Below are positions 1 through 5,626 of a DNA stretch of 5,750 nucleotides, one piece after another. Source of the stretch: Syntrophobacterales bacterium (GTDB taxonomy: Bacteria; Desulfobacterota; Syntrophobacteria; BM002); the NCBI GenBank assembly GCA_030613915.1, contig JAUWKY010000174.1:1-5750 (forward strand), written 5' to 3'. The notes beneath the pieces were generated by a model. It did no database searches. It had not been told where the DNA came from and worked only from the letters and a program-made list of their open reading frames with translations. The position numbers and the translations under genes were made by a program. Each line of letters opens with the position of its first letter. Position 1 is the stretch's first letter.

Positions 1-170
1 CAGCGGGCCTTGCCACCGATGTCAGGCAGATTCCAGAAACGCTCGGCCACAATCTCCAAATACGGTAGATCCAACTCCCTGGCGACAGCCGCTATTTCCT
101 CTACGCTTTTGTCCTTGACATGAACGGAGAGACCAAGGTGGCGCCGCCACCATAGCCCATTGCTCCCCAT
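1..170 (-). CDS. Sugar-phosphate isomerase/epimerase-like TIM-barrel protein, N-terminal fragment
   Basis: Only the first 56 codons are inside the window; the gene continues past the left edge, so no stop is seen. The start is the ATG at 170-168, 11 bases after the stop of the upstream inositol gene. A GAGGGG ribosome binding site overlaps that stop codon, so the two genes are probably translated in tandem. The peptide begins MGSNGLWWRRHLGLSVHV and continues with an alpha-helical stretch and the segment LDLPYLEIVAERFW. The pattern of 'LGLSVHV', then a helix, then 'LPYLEI' is what the first beta-alpha-beta unit of xylose-isomerase-like TIM barrels (COG1082 / AP endonuclease family 2) looks like. 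These barrels isomerise or epimerise sugar phosphates and inositol derivatives, usually with a divalent metal, but the metal ligands would lie beyond the edge. The assignment to this fold is moderately firm; the substrate is unknown. Position in the operon suggests an inositol- or sugar-linked role. Confidence 0.6.
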   Translation of the reverse strand, partial: MGSNGLWWRRHLGLSVHVKDKSVEEIAAVARELDLPYLEIVAERFWNLPDIGGKAR

Positions 171-181
171 AACTCAGCCCC

Positions 182-1579
182 TCATTTTGCCATCGCCTTT
201 TTCACCGCATGCAACCGAAGCAGCGCAACCAGATTGGGTACAAGAGCCAAAAAATATATGGCCAGATCCACCTTGTTGAGAATCCCCCCGAGGAAGACAG
301 CAAAGAGTCGGACGTCGCGTGAGTAAGGAAGATATCTCAGGAGGCCATCATCTTCATTCAGATAGTTCCTCTTGGCCTCTGCCAGGAATTTGGCCCGGTG
401 GATGGAAGAAAGAGGCAGACCGAAAACCGCCATAAAGCCGACAAGAACAATTATAAAACTGCCCGAGAGCATATAGGAAGCATATACCATCCCCATGACC
501 GTCAAACCATCCACGTAGCGGTCGAGCATGTAATCAAGGTAGGCCCCGTAGGGACTGGTCTGATATTTCAGCCGGGCAATCTCCCCGTCTACTCCATCAA
601 AAATCGACGAAATCTGGATTAGCAGACCGGCCAGTCCCATCAGCCCCCATATCCATAGAGAGTGCCAGGAAGCGATGACTCCCGCACCGAAAAAGCAGCC
701 CGCTCCGAGCAACCCAAACAGGGTACTCACCACAGATATCTGGTTTGGAGAAATGGCATAGCGTGCCAAACGACGGGTAATTTTGATCGAGAAAAACCGG
801 TTGATATGACGGCTGATAGGTCCATCGATGCGCTTGGCGGTCTTCAGTCTCTCAAGAAGACCGTCCACTCCGGCCTCAAACGCTTTGAGAGTATCAATGT
901 CGTGCCAGAAACGACCGCTAACATCTACGGCCTGAATCTCGCCATTGCCACTCAATTGTCGGATTCCACCCGAGAGAGAGCCGTCCCCTGTCCGCCGGGA
1001 CTTCTCCAGGGCAGGGAACAACAACGGTCGGCAGAGGAAAAAGCCTGTATCAGCAGCATCAGGGTTGTCCAACCCCTTGCCGATAGCGGTGATGGCCGCA
1101 CCCTCAAGGCGCACCATGGTGGCGTCGCCAGGATCAAAAAGATCGCCAATCCGGCGATCCACCCCCAACAGGCAAACATCGGACCCATCATCAGCGGCCA
1201 CAAGATCATGCAATATCTCCGGCTCGAAGAGATGATCGCACATCAGCAGGAGGAAAGGACCCGACAAATGGGGGGCACAGGCGGCCACGGAAGTGCCGTT
1301 GCCCGCCTGCCAGTTGGGATTTTCCACAACCTTGATGGAGAGACCGCACTTTTCCCTCAACTCATCTATCTGAGGGATGAGTTCATCTTTTCGATACCCC
1401 ACGACGACAATGAACTCATCTATGCCTGCTTGACAGCAGGTAAGTATCGAGCGTTCAAGCAAATTGAGGCCCAAAAGAGATGCAAGTGGTTTGGGCTTGT
1501 CATTTGCTCCATTCTGTAAGCGCAATCCTTCCCCTGCAGCCAATATGACAGCGGGTAGCTTCGTGGACTCGCCCGTCAT
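182..1579 (-). CDS. Bifunctional inositol-1-phosphate cytidylyltransferase / CDP-alcohol phosphotransferase (IPCT/DIPPS type)
   Basis: The protein has 465 residues from the ATG at 1579, chosen because a purine-rich Shine-Dalgarno (GGAGGAAGAAGGAG) lies just before it and the nucleotidyltransferase fold starts at once. An upstream in-frame TTG at 1642 would add 21 Arg/Gly-rich residues with no such site. Residues 1 to about 245 are a nucleotidyltransferase: LAAGEGLR (13-20), KPKP (28-31), a NWQAGNGTS loop (89-97), CDH (114-116, likely metal-binding Asp) and WHDIDT (225-230). Residues 250-465 are a multi-pass membrane CDP-alcohol phosphotransferase with the full signature D-x2-DG-x2-AR-x8-G-x3-D-x3-D (D328 to D353). 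In known family members the first half makes CDP-inositol from CTP and inositol-1-phosphate; the second transfers the inositol phosphate to an alcohol acceptor, inositol-1-phosphate in hyperthermophiles. The ino1 gene directly upstream supports inositol as substrate. The acceptor here is not known; a lipid or another polyol is possible. Confidence 0.85.
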   Translation of the reverse strand: MTGESTKLPAVILAAGEGLRLQNGANDKPKPLASLLGLNLLERSILTCCQAGIDEFIVVVGYRKDELIPQIDELREKCGLSIKVVENPNWQAGNGTSVAACAPHLSGPFLLLMCDHLFEPEILHDLVAADDGSDVCLLGVDRRIGDLFDPGDATMVRLEGAAITAIGKGLDNPDAADTGFFLCRPLLFPALEKSRRTGDGSLSGGIRQLSGNGEIQAVDVSGRFWHDIDTLKAFEAGVDGLLERLKTAKRIDGPISRHINRFFSIKITRRLARYAISPNQISVVSTLFGLLGAGCFFGAGVIASWHSLWIWGLMGLAGLLIQISSIFDGVDGEIARLKYQTSPYGAYLDYMLDRYVDGLTVMGMVYASYMLSGSFIIVLVGFMAVFGLPLSSIHRAKFLAEAKRNYLNEDDGLLRYLPYSRDVRLFAVFLGGILNKVDLAIYFLALVPNLVALLRLHAVKKAMAK

Positions 1580-1757
1580 TCTTCTCCTTCTTCCTCCCAC
1601 CTCAGCCCAACCCTTCCCCGGGCAAGCTGGACCGTCCAGCAATTTACCCGCCTGTCCCCTTTTATCTGTTGTCCGGCAAAGGTTTGCACTTGGATGGCGC
1701 AGAGGATTGCCATTAAATTAAGGAGCGCACCCAGGATGGAGCTGAAGAGGTCTGCTT
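1580..1757 (-). other. 178-base leader between ino1 and the IPCT/DIPPS gene, with a 15-base palindrome
   Basis: This gap is long for two genes of one pathway on the same strand. It ends in the strong purine-rich ribosome binding site of the downstream gene. It contains GCTGGAC-C-GTCCAGC at 1626-1640, a perfect 7+1+7 inverted repeat 46 bases before the start codon, which could be an operator or a short RNA hairpin. No clear rho-independent terminator follows ino1, so readthrough from ino1 remains possible. A 45-codon frame (1713 to 1576) overlaps the next ATG as ATGA but lacks a ribosome binding site and is not called as a gene. Confidence 0.4.
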
Positions 1758-2918
1758 TTAGCCTTTGGCCACAGCCTGCTGCAGGCGGCGGCCATGACCA
1801 ACTGTTCTATCCGTCTTTTTAATCCAGGTTCCACTGATAAAGGCTTCGGTCAGCCGATAAGCCTCATCATCAGTGTATTGCCGCGGAGGATGTTTCATAA
1901 AATAGGCTGACGGCCCATACAAGATGCCGCCTTCACCCCGCTCCAGCGCCAGCTTGCAACAGCGAGTGCTATCTATGGTAACACCAGCAGAGTTGGGAGA
2001 ATCTTCCACCGAAAGGCGTAACTCCAAATTCATCTCCACATTACCAAAAAGCTTGCCTTCCATCCGGATGAAACACACCTTGTTGTCCTTTTGCCACGCC
2101 ACATAGTCGCTGGGGCCAATATGGATGTTCTCATCATCCAGCCTTTCTTCAGCCACCGATTGCACCGCCTCCGTCTTGGACTTCTTTTTGGAAAGAAGCC
2201 TGCTGCGGTTGAGCATGTTCAGAAAATCAGTGTTGCCTCCTGTATTGAGCTGATAGGTCCGCTCCAGCTTTACACCACGCTTCTTGAACAAATCGGTCAG
2301 AATCCGGTGAACAATGGTGGCACCAAGCTGAGACTTGATGTCATCGCCGATAATGGGAAGATTCCTCTCCCTGAACCGCTTCGCCCAGGAGGGATCGCTG
2401 GCAATAAATACCGGCATGTTGTTTATGAAAGCCACCCCAGCTTCCAAAGCACACTCCGCATAAAAACGGGTCGCCTCCTCCGAGCCCACCGGCAAATAGT
2501 TCAGCAAAATCTCCGTCCCCGACTGGCGCAAAAGCCGAATAACCTCCTCCTGCCCGGGATCGGCCTCATCAGCCGGAACAAAAGTGTACTTGTCATCACG
2601 GCTTTGCATGTGCTCGGAGAATCCATCCAGAATCCTACCCATATGCACAACCACACCGGTCTGCGGAACCTCCCTGTAAAAAACCTTGGTGCAGTTCGGT
2701 TGCGCAAAAATCGCCTCGGCCACATCCTTGCCAACCTTCCGCCGATCAATGTCAAAGGCCGCTGTCACCTCAAGATCGTAAGGCTTGTAGCCGCCAATAT
2801 CCCAGTGCATCAGTCCAATGGCCTCTTCCTCACCTTTATCACGGTAATAATTGATCCCCTGAATCAATGAACTGGCGCAATTGCCAACCCCAACAATACC
2901 AATCTTAATGCTGCTCAT
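1758..2918 (-). CDS. ino1: Myo-inositol-1-phosphate synthase (inositol-3-phosphate synthase)
   Basis: This cytosolic NAD-dependent enzyme converts glucose-6-phosphate to 1L-myo-inositol-1-phosphate, the only known de novo route to inositol. The 386-residue length fits the short actinobacterial/archaeal class (about 360-390) rather than the roughly 500-residue eukaryotic enzymes. The Rossmann NAD site is at the start: [13 protein letters not shown] (6-18). The catalytic core contains [11 protein letters not shown] (166-176), [11 protein letters not shown] (191-201, with Lys195), [13 protein letters not shown] (224-236) and the lysine-rich SKKKSKT (243-249). Near the C-terminus DSPNSAGV (306-313) and [12 protein letters not shown] (320-331) are also typical. 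The ATG at 2918 is preceded by an AGGAGGTG Shine-Dalgarno at 2924-2931 with good spacing. The stop is TAA. It is the first gene of the inositol module and supplies the substrate of the next gene. No truncation or missing active-site residue is seen. Confidence 0.95.
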   Translation of the reverse strand: MSSIKIGIVGVGNCASSLIQGINYYRDKGEEEAIGLMHWDIGGYKPYDLEVTAAFDIDRRKVGKDVAEAIFAQPNCTKVFYREVPQTGVVVHMGRILDGFSEHMQSRDDKYTFVPADEADPGQEEVIRLLRQSGTEILLNYLPVGSEEATRFYAECALEAGVAFINNMPVFIASDPSWAKRFRERNLPIIGDDIKSQLGATIVHRILTDLFKKRGVKLERTYQLNTGGNTDFLNMLNRSRLLSKKKSKTEAVQSVAEERLDDENIHIGPSDYVAWQKDNKVCFIRMEGKLFGNVEMNLELRLSVEDSPNSAGVTIDSTRCCKLALERGEGGILYGPSAYFMKHPPRQYTDDEAYRLTEAFISGTWIKKTDRTVGHGRRLQQAVAKG

Positions 2919-2974
2919 CTGTGCACCTCCTGAGATTCAGATGGAACCTACCAAAACACAAACAGCTTTCCCGT

Positions 2975-3000
2975 CGGTTAGCACAAATTAGCGCTATCCG
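2975..3000 (-). promoter_or_regulatory. Inverted repeat 57 bases upstream of the ino1 start
   Basis: On the minus strand CGGATAGC is followed after ten bases by GCTAACCG; the arms pair at seven of eight positions. The perfect 8-base palindrome TAGCGCTA (2989-2996) overlaps the first arm. It could be an operator or a hairpin in the 5' untranslated region of ino1. A very weak sigma-70-like pair (CTGACA, then GGATAG after 18 bases) overlaps it. No regulator family can be named from the sequence. Confidence 0.25.
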
Positions 3001-3082
3001 GGCAAGGCCCTTACCGTTGTCAGAAATAGCAGTTTTAACGAATTGGAACCTTCCTAGAGACTAACGAGGACTGGCGGGGTAG

Positions 3083-3094
3083 TTCCTCGAGGAA
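3083..3094. repeat. Perfect 12-base palindrome TTCCTCGAGGAA
   Basis: A perfect 6+6 palindrome lies in the gene-free region, about 165 bases upstream of the ino1 start. It may bind a dimeric regulator. A palindrome of this length can arise by chance, and nothing else ties it to ino1. Confidence 0.2.
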
Positions 3095-3158
3095 AGCCAA
3101 GATTCAACCGCGTTGGATGACAGTGAGAGGTAATGCTGTAAACCGGCAAGGGGAATAG

Positions 3159-3172
3159 CTGTCAGTTGACAG
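3159..3172. repeat. Inverted repeat CTGTCA-GT-TGACAG
   Basis: Two perfect 6-base arms are separated by two bases. The half-site TGTCA recurs at 3230-3234 as the complement of the -35 box of the candidate promoter, so the two may belong to one regulatory array. It lies 28-41 bases downstream of the likely transcription start of that promoter, a position compatible with a roadblock operator. This is inference. Confidence 0.25.
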
Positions 3173-3206
3173 GCAGCTCACACCCTTCGAGTAAAAGTAT
3201 ACTTAT

Positions 3207-3235
3207 CTTTTATCTGTTTTATGCTCGTCTGTCAA
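3207..3235 (-). promoter_or_regulatory. Candidate sigma-70 promoter toward ino1
   Basis: On the minus strand a consensus -35 TTGACA (3235-3230) is followed after 17 bases by TAAAAG (3212-3207), a four-of-six match to the -10 box. Transcription would begin near 3200, inside the palindrome AAGTATACTT (3195-3204), which could be an overlapping operator. The resulting ino1 leader would be about 280 bases, unusually long. The -10 box is mediocre, so confidence is modest. Confidence 0.35.
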
Positions 3236-3336
3236 GTTCCCTACAGATTCTAACAATGGTACGGTGGCTTTTCCTGCACCGGTTTTGCTCTGGCCCGCTA
3301 ATCTTCATGAACCTTCAGCGCAAAATCAATTCCTTT

Positions 3337-3708
3337 TCAGCGCTCCGGCCTCAGCCTGGATACCGGGATGCCACAGAGGAATGTGAACGGCTTGTCACCA
3401 GCGTTGACATAGGTGTGTTGACTGCCAGCGGGTACAAACACTACGTCGCCCGGCCCCACTTCAAACCATTTGCCATCGATCTGCACCTGCCCTTTTCCCT
3501 CGATGATGAAGTTCTCGTGCTCAAATGGATGGGTGTGATCGGGTGTGTGACCACCGGAAGCTACTTCGATGACACGCAAAGCATAGGTGGGTGCTCCGTC
3601 CCTCTCTTCATCAATGACCCAGCGAATGGTAACACCGGGGGCCTCGTCCCCGAAGACCTCGGCGTCCACTTCACTATAGTGACACACTTTTGCTTTCTGT
3701 TCATTCAT
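3337..3708 (-). CDS. Small cupin-domain protein
   Basis: The 123-residue protein is a single cupin beta-barrel. The start is the ATG at 3708, preceded by an AGGGAG ribosome binding site eight bases away; an in-frame TTG at 3732 would add eight residues and is less likely. Cupin motif 1 is at residues 52-73 (GGHTPDHTHPFEHE then a glycine-rich turn), with His58, His60 and Glu65 as probable metal ligands. Motif 2 is at 87-102 and fits G-x5-P-x-G-x2-H-x3-N exactly, with His98 as the last ligand. The metal site is therefore intact. Small cupins of this kind are widespread in bacteria and archaea and include isomerases, dioxygenases and sensors, but this subgroup has no settled function. The neighbouring dehydrogenase and racemase point to small-molecule metabolism; I would not go further. 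Confidence 0.85.
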   Translation of the reverse strand: MNEQKAKVCHYSEVDAEVFGDEAPGVTIRWVIDEERDGAPTYALRVIEVASGGHTPDHTHPFEHENFIIEGKGQVQIDGKWFEVGPGDVVFVPAGSQHTYVNAGDKPFTFLCGIPVSRLRPER

Positions 3709-3838
3709 TGAGATTTCTCCCTCTCCAGACAAGTCTCAGTGATTACTGCTCGCTGCCTGCCTGTCCCGAGCGACTCGACCTGAGCTCATCGACAGGCCTT
3801 GTCGCTGGGCTGCCGACCGACTGCCAGCTGCGGAGGGC
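3709..3838 (-). other. Structured spacer between the dehydrogenase and cupin genes
   Basis: The 130 bases are rich in inverted repeats: a GCCTGTC / GACAGGC pair (3759-3765 and 3791-3797, with smaller GAGC/GCTC symmetry between), GACAGGCCTTGTC at 3791-3803, and the left arm of the 3830-3850 hairpin. No convincing promoter for the cupin was found. The spacer may reduce transcription or stabilise processed mRNA ends between the two genes. It may also be a dispersed intergenic repeat, which would need a genome comparison to show. Confidence 0.4.
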
Positions 3839-3850
3839 CTAACCCTCCGC
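3830..3850 (-). terminator. GC-rich hairpin spanning the dehydrogenase stop codon
   Basis: GCGGAGGG and CCCTCCGC form a perfect 8-base stem around a 5-base loop. On the minus strand the loop holds the TAG stop of the dehydrogenase. There is no run of T after it, so it is not a classical rho-independent terminator. It may act as an mRNA 3' stabiliser or a weak attenuator before the cupin. Its 3' arm lies outside the coding sequence. Confidence 0.4.
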
Positions 3851-4705
3851 TGGACTCACTGCTTCAAACAAAGCCGAATAATCGCCGTCAGCATATCCTT
3901 TTTCAAGGGTAATCTCCAGGAGACGGTGAATAGCTTCTATACCTATGGTTTCTAGGTTTACAGTTTGTGCTGCAGCACTGAACAACGCCACATCTTTAAA
4001 CAGATGCTTGCTGGGGAAATTGCCAATACCGTAGTCGCGATCCAGCATAAGCTGAAGCTTTTTGTCGAAAATCGGAGCATACAGAGCGCTTTGGCGCAAG
4101 ATCTTCATAAATAATCCCGCCTCAATCCCCAGGCTTTGCACTAACCCTAGACTGGAGGCAAAGCCCACGGTCAACGAAGCGATTAGCTGATTAAGAGCAA
4201 GTTTCACGGCGGCAGCCTTGCCCACCTCACCAATCAACAGGGGTTCCGACCCGAAACACTCAAGCAAGGTTGACCATTTGTCAAACTGTGGCTTAGACGC
4301 CCCCACCATAATTAGAAGCTTGCCCGCACTCGCCTCAGGAATGCTTCCCAGGACCGGTGCTTCAAGGTAATCCCCACCACGCTCCAGCACCTCTTTGTGA
4401 AAACCAATGCTCTCAGTAGGTGAGATGGTACCCATTTGAATCACCGTGCGCTGACCCAAGTCCGGTTTTGGATTCTCATCGAAAAGCACTTCCCGGATCG
4501 CAACCCCGTCAGCGAGCATCAATAGTACACACTCGGCTGAGCCAATGGCTTCAGCTGCTGTAGCAGCAATCTCAGCACCAGAAGACCGTAATGGTTCCGC
4601 CTTCTCGCGGCTCCTATTAAACACTGTCAAATGATAGCCCGCAGCCAAGACTCTTTCGCCCATGGGACGACCCATGAGGCCTGTACCTATAAGTGCAACC
4701 TTCAT
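3839..4705 (-). CDS. NAD(P)-dependent beta-hydroxyacid dehydrogenase (3-hydroxyisobutyrate dehydrogenase / glyoxylate reductase family)
   Basis: This 288-residue soluble oxidoreductase has the family's usual length. The start is the ATG at 4705, with AAGGAAG five bases upstream; an in-frame GTG at 4735 would add ten residues before the Rossmann strand. The cofactor site is IGTGLMGRPM (6-15), with NRS at 30-32 after the second strand, which favours NADP by analogy with the family. MGTISP (91-96) is followed by the substrate loop EAPVLGSIPEASAGKL (115-130). The catalytic Lys168 and Asn172 are in KLALNQ, and the C-terminal all-alpha domain has SKHLFKDV (232-239). The enzyme would interconvert a beta-hydroxyacid or short hydroxyacid and its semialdehyde or keto form. 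The 'GS-PEA-G-L' loop resembles the glyoxylate/succinic semialdehyde reductase branch more than the valine-pathway enzyme. It is probably cotranscribed with the racemase gene, 62 bases upstream. It stops with TAG. Confidence 0.88.
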   Translation of the reverse strand: MKVALIGTGLMGRPMGERVLAAGYHLTVFNRSREKAEPLRSSGAEIAATAAEAIGSAECVLLMLADGVAIREVLFDENPKPDLGQRTVIQMGTISPTESIGFHKEVLERGGDYLEAPVLGSIPEASAGKLLIMVGASKPQFDKWSTLLECFGSEPLLIGEVGKAAAVKLALNQLIASLTVGFASSLGLVQSLGIEAGLFMKILRQSALYAPIFDKKLQLMLDRDYGIGNFPSKHLFKDVALFSAAAQTVNLETIGIEAIHRLLEITLEKGYADGDYSALFEAVSPAEG

Positions 4706-4767
4706 ATTTTCTTCCTTATTTGATTGCCTGACCACTCACCGATCATCAATCACCCAATAAGACTTCT

Positions 4768-5466
4768 CTAGCCACTTTCCAAGGCAAAATCCACTGCAGC
4801 TTGGGCATGGATGGCGGTGGTATCAAAGAGAGGGAGGGGGGAGTCTTCCTGATTGATCAGAAGCGATATCTCAGTACAGCCCAGGATAACGCCTTCAACT
4901 CCACGTGTGTTTAAATCATGGATGATTTGTTGAAATTGGTTCTTAGACTCCTCTACAACCTTCCCCAGACAGAGTTCCTCATAAATTACCCGATTCACAA
5001 TGGTGCGGCCATCTTCTGGCGGAATAAACACATCGAGGTCGTAATCATCAACCAGCCGCCCCTTGTAGAAATCTTCCACCATGGTGTATTTGGTTCCCAA
5101 AAGGCCAATTCGCTTGATTCCCCTCTTTTTGATCTCTATGGCGGTGGTGTCAGCAATATGTAGAAGCGGAATGGTGACAGTGCTCTGGACTTCTGGGGCC
5201 ATTTTGTGCATGGTGTTCGTACAGATCAGGACACAGTCAGCTCCACCTCGCTCGATGCGCTGAGCAGCATCACACATGAACTTTGTTGCCTCCGGCCATC
5301 TACCTTCTGTTTGCAGTGTCGCTATCTCACTGAAATCAACACTGTAGAGCAAAATTTTCGCTGAATGCAGCCCTCCCAGCCGCTCTTTAACCGTCTTATT
5401 TATTATCCTGTAGTATTCTGCGGTGGATTCCCAACTCATGCCTCCTATCAATCCTATTACTTTCAT
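4768..5466 (-). CDS. Aspartate/glutamate racemase family protein (RacX/YgeA-like)
   Basis: The 232-residue protein matches the length of the PLP-independent Asp/Glu racemase family. It starts at the ATG at 5466 with AGGAG eight bases upstream. The N-terminal signature IGLIGGMSWEST (4-15) is typical of the YgeA/aspartate racemase branch. Both catalytic cysteines are present: Cys82 in CTNTMHK (82-88) and Cys197 in LGCTEIS (195-201). These two act as opposite acid and base on the alpha carbon. HIADTT (103-108) and GLLGTKYTM (121-129) are further family landmarks. Products would be D-amino acids for the cell wall or for export; some relatives act on broad or non-aspartate substrates, so the exact amino acid is open. 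It heads the leftward cluster and has a good promoter upstream. It ends with TAG. The protein is intact and cytosolic, with no signal peptide. Confidence 0.9.
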   Translation of the reverse strand: MKVIGLIGGMSWESTAEYYRIINKTVKERLGGLHSAKILLYSVDFSEIATLQTEGRWPEATKFMCDAAQRIERGGADCVLICTNTMHKMAPEVQSTVTIPLLHIADTTAIEIKKRGIKRIGLLGTKYTMVEDFYKGRLVDDYDLDVFIPPEDGRTIVNRVIYEELCLGKVVEESKNQFQQIIHDLNTRGVEGVILGCTEISLLINQEDSPLPLFDTTAIHAQAAVDFALESG

Positions 5467-5468
5467 AC

Positions 5469-5555
5469 ATCAATCTCCTGAGCTCTTTTATTGGGGTGCG
5501 AGCATTTTTTATGTCGAAAACTGGAGATCATCAACGACCTTTATAGGAGATTGAT
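5469..5555. repeat. 11-base inverted repeat pairing the racemase ribosome binding site with its promoter
   Basis: ATCAATCTCCT (5469-5479) and AGGAGATTGAT (5545-5555) are exact reverse complements 65 bases apart. The first arm contains the racemase Shine-Dalgarno on the minus strand; the second lies in the spacer between the -35 and -10 boxes of its promoter. It may be a pair of operator sites. If transcription starts further upstream, the second arm could also mask the ribosome binding site. Confidence 0.4.
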
Positions 5556-5569
5556 TAGGTAAATGACAA
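5540..5569 (-). promoter_or_regulatory. Sigma-70 promoter of the racemase gene
   Basis: On the minus strand TTGTCA (5569-5564, five of six consensus) is followed after 18 bases by TATAAA (5545-5540, five of six). Transcription would start near 5533, giving a leader of about 67 bases. This is the best promoter match seen in the window and fits a leftward operon beginning with the racemase. Confidence 0.5.
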
Positions 5570-5570
5570 C

Positions 5571-5597
5571 TTGATTCTTCTATACGTTATAGATAAT
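5571..5597 (+). promoter_or_regulatory. Weak rightward promoter with an internal inverted repeat
   Basis: TTGATT (5571-5576) and GATAAT (5592-5597) are separated by 15 bases, shorter than ideal. The perfect inverted repeat TCTATA-CGT-TATAGA (5579-5593) fills the space between them and would be well placed for a repressor or activator of the acetoacetyl-CoA synthetase gene. Sequence support for the promoter is weak; the symmetry is clear. Confidence 0.3.
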
Positions 5598-5626
5598 GCC
5601 ATAAATAGAAGCGAGGTAGAGGAACA

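Larger units (their letters stand above)
2919..3336. other. 418-base gene-free region upstream of ino1
   Basis: No reading frame here has both a start and a convincing ribosome binding site. The region carries the ino1 Shine-Dalgarno at its left end and several short symmetrical elements: an imperfect inverted repeat at 2975-3000, the perfect palindrome TTCCTCGAGGAA at 3083-3094, CTGTCA-GT-TGACAG at 3159-3172 and AAGTATACTT at 3195-3204. A candidate leftward promoter lies at 3207-3235. No obvious terminator with a U-tract was found after the cupin gene, so some ino1 transcription could come from readthrough. This is the most likely place for control of the inositol module. Confidence 0.5.

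Noticed and set aside
662..1519. Long open frame of 285 codons on the plus strand
   Set aside because: It lies wholly antisense to the IPCT/DIPPS gene, whose motifs are unmistakable, and its translation has no recognisable domain and a biased shadow-frame composition.
1576..1713. 45-codon minus-strand frame ending in an ATGA overlap with the IPCT/DIPPS start
   Set aside because: There is no ribosome binding site, and its C-terminal Glu-rich tail is simply the translated Shine-Dalgarno region of the next gene. The overlap alone is weak support.
2091..2870. Open frame of 259 codons on the plus strand
   Set aside because: It is antisense to ino1, which is a confident full-length gene; no ribosome binding site or domain was seen.
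3166..3171. TTGACA box on the plus strand
   Set aside because: The nearest good -10 (TATACT) is 26 bases away and no plus-strand gene follows; it is better explained as one arm of the CTGTCA-GT-TGACAG repeat.
3219..3308. 29-codon minus-strand frame after the cupin gene
   Set aside because: Only AAGG with too short a spacing precedes the ATG; the peptide is basic and without recognisable features.
3166..3711. Plus-strand frame of 181 codons that partly covers the gene-free region
   Set aside because: It begins at a TTG without a ribosome binding site, and most of it is antisense to the cupin gene.
3743..3838. 31-codon open extension after the dehydrogenase TAG, as if amber were read through
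   Set aside because: The dehydrogenase already ends where its family normally ends, and the extension is low-complexity with no domain, so TAG is taken as a true stop. This also argues against amber reassignment in this genome.
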